From the NCBI RefSeq assembly GCF_022808715.1, contig NZ_JAKZKX010000025.1:1-53170 (forward strand): 53,170 nucleotides of DNA. The letters are read 5' to 3'. The position numbers were made by a program, and so were the translations under genes. This stretch comes from Fundidesulfovibrio agrisoli (GTDB lineage Bacteria; Desulfobacterota; Desulfovibrionia; Desulfovibrionales; Desulfovibrionaceae). This document shows, piece after piece, positions 33,589 to 40,770 of the stretch (positions are counted from its first letter, which is position 1; every line of letters starts with the position of its first letter). Under the pieces are notes generated by a model. It was not told where the DNA came from. It saw only the letters and a program-made list of their open reading frames with translations, and made no database searches.

Positions 33589-34425
33589 TTACTGGGCGCG
33601 AGGCGGAACGGTTTCGTTCATCTCCAGGAAGGTCAAGACGATTCGGGAAAACTCCGAAGGAACCTCAAATTGCAGATGGTGCGTTCCATTCTTGAATTGC
33701 ACGAGCCATGCGCCGGGAATCAGGCGGGCCAGCGTTTGTGAGCTCTCCGTACCCACGATGTTGTCCGCGGTGCCGACCAGCAGCATGACCTGGTTTTTGA
33801 TGAGCGGCATCTTGTCCAATGGGGATTCCCAGTCCATCGCCGCCATCAGCTGCTTCTTGACCGTGGGATTGTCAGGCAGATCAATGCCCTTGAACGCCGC
33901 GGCAACGGCTTTTCCATTGATCGACGTGGCGTGGATGACGGCCTTGCCGACCCGCTCAGGATGGTAGAGGAGAAGGTTTTGCGTGGTGACGCTGGATTGG
34001 GAATACCCCAATACGTTCGTCTTCGCGACTCCAAGAGCGTCAAGCAGGCTGACGACGTCCTGGGCGAATAGCTCATAGCTGAACTTTGCGCCGTTGTCCG
34101 TGGTGTACCCCATGCCGCGATTGTCCATGACGATCAGCTGGTACTTTTTAGATGCCTCGTCGATGAACTCCGGGGTCCAGCGATCCATCGTGCAGCCGAG
34201 GCCGGTGAGCAGCAGGAGCGGATCACCGGAACCGATCAATTTGTACCCGATCCTGATCCCGTTCCCTTCAACCTGGTAAATGGCGCGGCCTTGAGCATCT
34301 GCGGCAATGTTCTCGCCAACGGGCGCTATGTCCTTGGCCGAAGCCACGGAAAGCGTGGCGACCAACGCGAGGGCCAACGCACACATGACGCGCATACCAA
34401 AGAATAGGGCGCTAATATTTCTCAT
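33589..34425 (-). CDS. Secreted alpha/beta hydrolase
   Basis: A 278-residue protein with a signal sequence (VMCALALALVATLSVASA) and a compact alpha/beta-hydrolase fold. The oxyanion loop is LLLTGLGCTMDRW. The nucleophile elbow is GYSQSS (Ser142), G-x-S-x-S rather than the usual G-x-S-x-G. The acid is probably Asp221 (GTADNIVG) and the base His249 or His250 (GTHHLQF). GAGGAAT before the ATG supports the start. It most resembles periplasmic esterase- or haloperoxidase-like hydrolases; the substrate is unknown. A terminator-like region is not visible downstream. Confidence 0.88.
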   Translation of the reverse strand: MRNISALFFGMRVMCALALALVATLSVASAKDIAPVGENIAADAQGRAIYQVEGNGIRIGYKLIGSGDPLLLLTGLGCTMDRWTPEFIDEASKKYQLIVMDNRGMGYTTDNGAKFSYELFAQDVVSLLDALGVAKTNVLGYSQSSVTTQNLLLYHPERVGKAVIHATSINGKAVAAAFKGIDLPDNPTVKKQLMAAMDWESPLDKMPLIKNQVMLLVGTADNIVGTESSQTLARLIPGAWLVQFKNGTHHLQFEVPSEFSRIVLTFLEMNETVPPRAQ

Positions 34426-34750
34426 GATATTCCTCGGATCGGGATTGAGCAGGCATGATCTTCATGAACGAATGCCATATCCACGAAAACGGTTTCCCGC
34501 AATTCTCGGCAAGGGGCGCAGGACAAGGCCATCCCCTGGGTGCCGGGCGGGATGCGGTGGACCGGGAGGACCCTGACGCCGGAAACTCCCTGCCCCCTAT
34601 GACCTTCTCCGGCTGTGCCAGCCCCCCCAGCCGAACACCATCCAAGCGGAATGTGGCGCGCGGACCGCTTCAAACGCCTTATCGCGTTTCGGGCAAACAG
34701 ACCGGTAACTTTCCCTATGCAAAGCGCCATCTGTTCATTATATTTGGGGA
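34426..34750 (+). other. 325-bp divergent intergenic region
   Basis: It separates the divergent hydrolase and GGDEF genes and must hold both promoters. I see no gene. The last ~30 bp are AT-rich (CATTATATTTGG) and a plausible -10 zone for the plus strand. Confidence 0.3.
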
Positions 34751-36535
34751 ATGAGCACAGCAACGTCATGCATACGTACTTGCCGGATTATTCGGCGGCA
34801 TGTTGAGGTTGCGCTGGCCATATCTCTGCTTGCCTTGTCTGCGCTGGCGGCATCAACCTCGCTGGCTGCGGATGTCCCCACGACGAAAATACTCTATATA
34901 AATTCCTACCACCGGGGATACTCCTGGAGTGACGGACTCGAGGACGGACTGCGCGAGGCCCTGGAGGCTTCCGGCAGAAAGTTCGAAATCTCCGTTGAAT
35001 ATCTGGACAGCCGCCGTTTTGCATACAATTCGCTGGTTGAGCCCCTGGCAAAATCCATGGAGGTAAAATACGCCTCCTACCGCCCGGATCTTGTCGTAGT
35101 TTCGGACAACGCCGCATTCGACTTCGCCCTCCAGTTTCGTGACCGCCTGTTCCCGGGCAAGCCCATTGTTTTTTGCGGATACAACGATTTTCGACCTGAG
35201 GTTCTCGACGGGATTCAGGATGTCACCGGCGTGAACGAGGAGATCGACGTGACAGGCGCGGTGGAAATGGCCATCAAGGTCCACCCCAAAACCCGCGCTC
35301 TGGCCTTTATCGTTTCCACGGGCGAAGCCAGCAGCAGTCGCATCGGCGAGATGGCCGAGCGCGATGTCTTCCCCAAATTGCGGGACCGGTTCGAGGTCGT
35401 GGTCATGAAGGACTTGTCCATCACGGAGTTGAGCGAACGTTTGGCGAAGTTGCCACCAGAGACACTCCTTTTTCTGTGCGGACAGGTCCGGGATGTGGGC
35501 GCGGGCCGGGCTTTGTCTCCAAGCGAGAACGGTCGCCTGATCACCTCCGTCAGCCCGTTCCCGACCTACACGTTCTGGGATTTCCATCTGAACCAGGGCG
35601 TGATCGGCGGCCATATCATCACGGGGCCGGATCAGGGCCGGGCCGCGGCTGATCTCGCCCTGCGCGTTCTTTCGGGAACTCCGGCCGGGCAGATTCCAGT
35701 CATAATGACTACTCCGCACGCAAATGTTTTCGATTACGAGGTCTTGGAAAAATTCGGCGTTTCAGAATCCAGACTGCCTCCCAACGCTCGAGTCATCAAC
35801 AGGCCGCATTCCTTATGGACGCAATACCGCATACAGATCATTGGCGTAGTCGTGCTGATGACTCTGGAAACCATCCTCATCGCCGTCTTGCTGCGCATGA
35901 TGCGCGAGCGTCGTTTAGCCCTGCAGGAGTTGAGCAAGGAACGTGAACTGCTGGAGCACAGAGTCGAGGAACGCACCTCCGAGCTGAAGATCGCCAACGA
36001 TCAACTCGCCGAGCTCAGCTTGAAAGACGCGCTGACAGGGCTGGCCAACCGCCGGCGGCTCGATGAGGCCCTCGAAGTCGAGTTCCGGCGGCTGCACCGT
36101 TCAGGCAAGCCACTTTCATTGATCATGCTCGACGTGGATCACTTCAAGAATTTCAATGACGCACACGGGCATGTGGCTGGAGACGAGTGCCTGCGCCGCA
36201 TCGGCACGCTGATCGGGGGCATGGTCTGCCGTTCCCCTGATCTGGCGGCGCGCTACGGAGGAGAGGAGTTTGCGATCATCCTGCCGGAGACCGGCTCCCA
36301 AGGCGCGGCAGGGATGGCCGAACGAATCCGCAAGGCTGTGGAGGACTTAAGAATTGAGCACGCGGACTCGCCAGTGGCTGGTTGGGTTACCGTCAGCCTG
36401 GGCGTGACCACTGTTTTCCCCTCCCGCATGGACTCGGCCCTGGAGGTTGTGACCAGGGCGGACGGCGAGCTTTACAACGCCAAGTCCGCTGGCCGGAACA
36501 GGGTATCAACCCTTTATTGCGAGACAACAAACTGA
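34751..36535 (+). CDS. Periplasmic ABC-binding-protein-like sensor with GGDEF domain
   Basis: A 594-residue diguanylate cyclase. A signal/anchor (EVALAISLLALSALAASTSLA) precedes a ~300-residue type-I periplasmic binding domain (KILYINSYHRGYSWSDGLED; PDLVVVSDNAAFDF; GKPIVFCGYNDF) like ABC-transporter substrate-binding sensors. A membrane helix (IIGVVVLMTLETILIAVLL) and a coiled coil (ERELLEHRVEERTSELKIAN) lead to the GGDEF domain. GGEEF is intact (503-507), with an inhibitory RxxD (RSPD) five residues before it. So ligand binding in the periplasm probably controls c-di-GMP synthesis. The start is the ATG after GGGGA; an upstream terminator is not evident. Confidence 0.9.
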   Translation: MSTATSCIRTCRIIRRHVEVALAISLLALSALAASTSLAADVPTTKILYINSYHRGYSWSDGLEDGLREALEASGRKFEISVEYLDSRRFAYNSLVEPLAKSMEVKYASYRPDLVVVSDNAAFDFALQFRDRLFPGKPIVFCGYNDFRPEVLDGIQDVTGVNEEIDVTGAVEMAIKVHPKTRALAFIVSTGEASSSRIGEMAERDVFPKLRDRFEVVVMKDLSITELSERLAKLPPETLLFLCGQVRDVGAGRALSPSENGRLITSVSPFPTYTFWDFHLNQGVIGGHIITGPDQGRAAADLALRVLSGTPAGQIPVIMTTPHANVFDYEVLEKFGVSESRLPPNARVINRPHSLWTQYRIQIIGVVVLMTLETILIAVLLRMMRERRLALQELSKERELLEHRVEERTSELKIANDQLAELSLKDALTGLANRRRLDEALEVEFRRLHRSGKPLSLIMLDVDHFKNFNDAHGHVAGDECLRRIGTLIGGMVCRSPDLAARYGGEEFAIILPETGSQGAAGMAERIRKAVEDLRIEHADSPVAGWVTVSLGVTTVFPSRMDSALEVVTRADGELYNAKSAGRNRVSTLYCETTN

Positions 36536-36951
36536 CTGCCGGCCTCGAAACCGTCCCGAACCAGCCGATAGATCAAGCACCCCCCTGATTTCTCCTCAGG
36601 AGGCGCTTTCCAAATCGATCATGCTCCGCTCCGTCTTCTCCGGAATCAAATCCCTAAACCCATCGAAAAGACGCAATAAAAGCCAACCTCTCGAAAACTT
36701 GCGAGGGGCCTTCTCCGGGCATGCTCAAAATGGGATGATTGCGCTTCGCCGGATCAGCTTGGCTTGGGGGGCCAACAACTTCCTGTTCCGGAACCAAGAA
36801 AGCCAAGTTTTTTTGGCTGGCCCCACTTTTCCAGCCCTTTTAATGCGGGTATGATCCGTCACAAACAACACCTCGGAACTCATTCTGGGTGAAAGCCATT
36901 CCAGGAGACGCACCCCAGCACCCGCCCCCGGTATCCGCAGAGGAGGCCGCC
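36536..36951 (+). other. 416-bp gap upstream of the beta-lactamase-fold gene
   Basis: No gene. It holds the terminator at 36758-36814 and a small 5-bp hairpin near 36584-36600. The first ~200 bp carry short inverted repeats (CTCG/CGAG near 36690) but no pattern I can name. Confidence 0.3.
36758..36814 (+). terminator. Terminator with T7 run
   Basis: The outer stem CTTGGCTT (36758-36765) pairs with AAGCCAAG (36800-36807) around a partly structured loop, and seven T follow (36808-36814). It is ~220 bp beyond the GGDEF stop, so it may end that transcript or an unseen one. Confidence 0.6.
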
Positions 36952-39042
36952 ATGACGAGCAACTCCGTCCTCGACTCTCACCTGTGCTCCCAGCCCGGTC
37001 GCGGCATGCATCCCGGCGATCCGCAGGCCGCCTACGCTGACACGATCTCCTCTTCCCGCGCCGAGATTCTGAAGGAACTGGACGGGAACGAGAGCAGGAC
37101 GACGGCGGTTTCCGTCGCCCTTGTCGACGGCGAGCGCACCCTCTGGGCCGAGGCCTTCGGCTCCATCGACCGGATACGAGGCGTGACGCCCACCACGCAA
37201 ACCCTCTTCTGCAGCGCCTCCTGCAGCAAGGTGATTGCCGCCGTCGCGACGATGATCCTGGTTGACCGGGGGATGGTCGAACTCGATGCCCCGCTGGCCC
37301 GCTACATGGCCGACTTCCGCATGGCCGACGGCGAACCCTGGCGCGACATCACCGTGCGCATGCTGCTCAACCACTCCTCCGGGCTGCCCGGCGTCCATTT
37401 CCCAAACGTCCTCACCGTCATGCCGTGCCCAGGCTATGCCGCCCAGGTCAGGGAGATGCTGTCCGCCGAGCGCCTCAAGCACGCTCCGGGGGAGATGGCG
37501 GTGTACGGCAGCGACGGCTTCCTGCTGGTCGAGCCGCTGGTCGCCGCCCTCACCGGCCAGACCTATGCCGGGTTTGTCGGGCAGGAGATCCTGGAGCCCC
37601 TCGGCATGAGCCGCAGCCGCTTCGCCCTGGCCCCCTTCCCACCCGGCGGCTTCGCGCCCACCCTGGATGAAGCAGGGCGGCCTGAACCCCAGGAATACGC
37701 CAACATCTTTTCCAGCGGGCTCTTTTCGACACCGGGCGAGCTTGGAAAATTGGCGATGATGTTCATCAACGGCGGCCGACTGGGGGACCGGAGAATCCTC
37801 TCCGAGGCAGCCGTGGCCGAGATGGGCCGGGACCAGACCCTGAACCTGCCGTTCAACCCTGTCACGGATCACCATGCCCATTTTGGCCTGGGCTGGGACG
37901 GTGTGCGCCAGGGCGGGCTCGCGGCGGCAGGGGTGAAGGCATGGCACAAGGCGGGTGACGCGGATCATTATCACAGCTATTTCATCGTCGCCCCCGACGA
38001 GCGCCTCGCGGCCGTGGTCATGGTCGCCAACCGCATGGGAATAGGGAGCATTGCCATCCCCCTGGCCGAACGGATCCTGCTCCACGCCTTGGCCGAGCGG
38101 GGGAGCATCACCCATGTCCCGGCGCCGCCCGAACCGGCCGCCCTCCCAGCCGTCCAGGCCAGTGACGGCGACCTGGCCGCCATCGCCGGAATCTACGCCA
38201 GCAGCTACGGCGTGCAGCGGCTGGACGCCTGTACGGACCACACGCTTACCCTCTCCAATTTCACCAGCGGCGGCTGGCAACCCGCCCTTGAAGGGCTCAG
38301 GCTCCGCCAGGATGGACGTTTCTCGGCCGACAGCAGCCCCGGCACGTCCTACCGCGTGTTTGCCGCAGCGGGCCGCCGTTATCTTGCTGTGCGCTTCCCC
38401 TTCGGGATGAGGCACTACACGATGGAGCTCCCCGCCGGTCATGAACTCCCCCCCGCTCCACCCTTGTCGGCCCGATGGCAGGCGCGCATCGGCAGACGCT
38501 GGCTGGCCGCCAGTGAACCGTACAGCGTCTTTCTGGCCCTGGGGCGGCAGCCCCCGCTGATCACCCTGGCAACGGTCCCGGGCTTGGAAGGCTACGTCGC
38601 GGTATCGCTCCGCTTGGCGGGGCTCGACTTGATGCAGATTGTGCATCCGGGCGGGAGTGACCATATAGCCCGCATGTGCCTCAGGATACCCATAGACAAC
38701 GGCTGGGGGCTCAGCGACCTGGTGGTCGAAGAGCGGGAGGGAGAGGAATGCCTCCTCTGGTTCGGCACCCGGTACCGCCCGCTGGAGACCGTCCCTGCGC
38801 TGGAACCAGGGCGGGGCGCGGTAACCATCGGCCCCGAAGGGCAGGGCGAGTGGTTCCGGTGGCCGGCGGTTGCCCCGCTCAGCCTGACCGGAGCGCGATC
38901 CTGGTACCTGTATGACGGCGGATTCGGCCTCAGGGGCTGGGGCATGGGGGAAAAGGCAGTCGTCGGCGCAACCGACGAGGGCGCGTACCTGCTGCTTTAT
39001 GGCGCGCCGGGTTCGGACATCGCGCTGACGGCGCAAGCGTGA
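36952..39042 (+). CDS. Beta-lactamase-fold serine hydrolase (class C-like, large)
   Basis: A 696-residue protein. The start at 36952 has AGAGGAGG upstream; an earlier in-frame GTG lacks a site. Residues ~40-380 are a beta-lactamase/penicillin-binding-like domain with the catalytic S-x-x-K as SCSK (90-93), Y-x-S as YGS (185-187) and an HKAGD motif near 327 in the place of KTG. About 310 further residues are beta-rich and unrecognised, perhaps a lipocalin-like or carbohydrate-binding domain. There is no signal peptide, so it is cytoplasmic, which is unusual for an antibiotic-resistance enzyme; an esterase or peptidase role is likelier. Confidence 0.85.
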   Translation: MTSNSVLDSHLCSQPGRGMHPGDPQAAYADTISSSRAEILKELDGNESRTTAVSVALVDGERTLWAEAFGSIDRIRGVTPTTQTLFCSASCSKVIAAVATMILVDRGMVELDAPLARYMADFRMADGEPWRDITVRMLLNHSSGLPGVHFPNVLTVMPCPGYAAQVREMLSAERLKHAPGEMAVYGSDGFLLVEPLVAALTGQTYAGFVGQEILEPLGMSRSRFALAPFPPGGFAPTLDEAGRPEPQEYANIFSSGLFSTPGELGKLAMMFINGGRLGDRRILSEAAVAEMGRDQTLNLPFNPVTDHHAHFGLGWDGVRQGGLAAAGVKAWHKAGDADHYHSYFIVAPDERLAAVVMVANRMGIGSIAIPLAERILLHALAERGSITHVPAPPEPAALPAVQASDGDLAAIAGIYASSYGVQRLDACTDHTLTLSNFTSGGWQPALEGLRLRQDGRFSADSSPGTSYRVFAAAGRRYLAVRFPFGMRHYTMELPAGHELPPAPPLSARWQARIGRRWLAASEPYSVFLALGRQPPLITLATVPGLEGYVAVSLRLAGLDLMQIVHPGGSDHIARMCLRIPIDNGWGLSDLVVEEREGEECLLWFGTRYRPLETVPALEPGRGAVTIGPEGQGEWFRWPAVAPLSLTGARSWYLYDGGFGLRGWGMGEKAVVGATDEGAYLLLYGAPGSDIALTAQA

Positions 39043-39237
39043 GCGTTCAGGGAGCACTGGGTGACGATTTCCGGCATCTCTCGTCGTCGACTCGCCGGGA
39101 TCGCGGATTTCGACTGGCACGGATAATGGGAGATTTACGCCGGGATGCCCAAACAAGGGCGATTGTGCTTCCCTGGGCCGGCTCAGCTTGGGGGGGGAAA
39201 CGGCTCGGGTCGGCGGGGGCGGCATCGTCAAAAGCAG

Positions 39238-39267
39238 AAGGGGTTAGATCTTGCGATCTAACCCCTT
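39238..39267 (-). terminator. Hairpin downstream of the tRNA-Ala fragment
   Basis: A perfect 13-bp stem (39238-39250 with 39255-39267) with the loop TTGC. On the minus strand it lies 8 bp beyond the tRNA CCA end and is followed by CTGCTTTTG. It is the probable native terminator of the tRNA locus and marks the host side of the junction. Confidence 0.75.
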
Positions 39268-39275
39268 GAAAAGTG

Positions 39276-39320
39276 TGGTGGAGCTGGACGGAATCGAACC
39301 GACGACCTCTTGAATGCCAT
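39276..39320 (-). other. 3' half of tRNA-Ala(GGC), likely integration site
   Basis: On the minus strand these 45 nt read from the anticodon loop (A-T-GGC-A-T) through the 3' stem half TCAAG, variable loop, T-arm GGTTCGATTCC and acceptor AGCTCCA to CCA. The 5' half is absent: bases before the loop (CATTC) do not pair with TCAAG, and there is no 5' acceptor strand. It is thus a tRNA 3' fragment of the length that tyrosine integrases duplicate. The intact copy should lie on the same strand at higher coordinates, beyond the window. Confidence 0.8.
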
Positions 39321-39371
39321 GAATGGGTGCCGATGCTATAACACCTTTAAATAGAACAATTTTTAAAAAGT

Positions 39372-39427
39372 GATGTCACCCGCCAAGTGGCAAAAAACGG
39401 CAGAAAGTAACGAAATAAGGTGACATC
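39372..39427. repeat. 9-bp inverted repeat next to the tRNA fragment
   Basis: GATGTCACC (39372-39380) and GGTGACATC (39419-39427) are exact inverted copies 38 bp apart, with an inner GCCAAGTGGC. Their place just inside the putative attachment site suggests integrase or excisionase arm-type sites, or an RNA hairpin. The stretch up to 39596 holds no gene. Confidence 0.4.
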
Positions 39428-39622
39428 GCCAGTTTTAGGCACCAGTTCAACGTTCCCCCCCACTGTTCGCTGGGCGGTTTGAGACCGAAGGAATACAGGT
39501 GGGGCCCGAAAAGTGAGAATCTAAAAGAGCCGAGTCCGAACTTATCCTTGGCATACCCGATAGGGTAAGGTCACTCAAGCGAGGAGGACGGTCTACTGAC
39601 CTGCCGGGTTTCTCCGGACCAC

Positions 39623-40503
39623 TCAATTCTTGAGGGCGGCCCTCCGGTTCAGGTTATTGCAGTTCATTGCCGCAAAGGCGCTTGGGGTCATTTTCCCCAG
39701 GCTCGAGTGAGGACGGACCTCGTTGTAGAGCCTGCGCCAGTCCTCAATGACGACCTTGGCCTCCACCCTGGAACGAAACCACTCCATGGAGAGGCACTCG
39801 TCCCGGAACTTCCCATTGAAGCTTTCGACCACCCCATTTTGCCAGGGCTTGCTGGGATCGATCAGGGCGATGCCCAGCGATTCATTCGTGGCCCAGCGCA
39901 GCAGCGCCTTGAACACGAACTCCGGTCCGTTGTCCGAGCGCAGGTAGCGCGGCGCTCCCCGCTCGCTGCAAGGCGCGACAGCACCTCAATCACCCGCCCA
40001 GAGCGAATGCTTCCGGCCACGTCGATGGCCAGACACTCCAGAGTAAATTCGTCAATGATCGTAAGGCATTTCAGCTGCTGCCCGTTGGCACAGGCATCAA
40101 ACACGAAATCGTAAGCCCATACCTCGTTGGCTCCGCTTGGCAGCTGGGGCCGGGGACGTGACCCTGCAACTCGTTTCCTGGGGCGTTTCTTTGGCACTTG
40201 AAGGCCCGCCTTACTCCAGAGCCTGAACGTCTTGTCAGGCCCAATGACATGGCACAGATGCTCCATGAACACCTGTATCCGGCGGTTTCCGTACCGAGGA
40301 TACAGGTTCGCCAAGCCGGTCATGGCTTCGATGAGTGGGCCGTCACGGGCTTCCATGCGCGACTCGTAGTGCAAAGCCGAACGGGAGGTGGACAACTGCG
40401 CACACGCCCTGCGTTGTGACAGTCTGCGGTTCAACGCGAACGCAATTTGCTGGCGGCGGACGAGTGCGCCTACCATTTTTTTTGCCGCGATCTCCTTCTT
40501 CAC
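39623..40503 (-). pseudogene. IS3-family transposase orfB, frameshifted
   Basis: The 5' part (40503 to about 39970) encodes a typical OrfB start (SQRRACAQLSTSRSALHYES, later NEVWAYDFVFDACANGQQLK with the first Asp of the DDE triad). A one-base shift near 39966-39972 moves the frame; the rest is in the other frame (IDPSKPWQNGVVESFNGKF with the catalytic Glu, ending at 39623). The protein is therefore not made whole. Confidence 0.85.
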
Positions 40504-40736
40504 CTCGATTTCGAGGTCACGCTCGACCAGCAGCTTTTTCAGCCTGGCGTTTTCTTGCTCCAGCAGCGGAGTTACTTCACGTCATCGGCGTTCATGCTGC
40601 TGACGCGCTGCCGCGACGTGTAAATGGTCTGTTCGCTGATGCCGTGCCGCTTGGACACCTGCGCCACCGGGTCACGGTCGGCTTCTCGCAAGATGTTCAC
40701 CATTTGTTCTTCTGAAAAGCGTGTCCTCCGTAGACT
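40504..40736 (-). pseudogene. IS3-family orfA remnant
   Basis: The HTH transposase reading RTRFSEEQMVNILREADRD, then SKRHGISEQTIYT, runs from ~40736 to a stop at 40572. A shifted frame then continues (EQENARLKKLLVERDLEIEV) into orfB. No ATG begins the frame. A run of eight A on the minus strand (40476-40483) near the orfA/orfB junction is the kind of site used for -1 frameshifting in this family. Confidence 0.75.
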
Positions 40737-40770
40737 CCCTCTTCGTCGTCGGGAGCCACCGTCTCAAGTT

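Noticed and set aside
39276-39320. tmRNA (ssrA) 3' end
   Set aside because: The AGCTCCACCA end also fits tmRNA, but the GGC anticodon loop, the TCAAG stem half and the AGGTC variable loop match tRNA-Ala(GGC).
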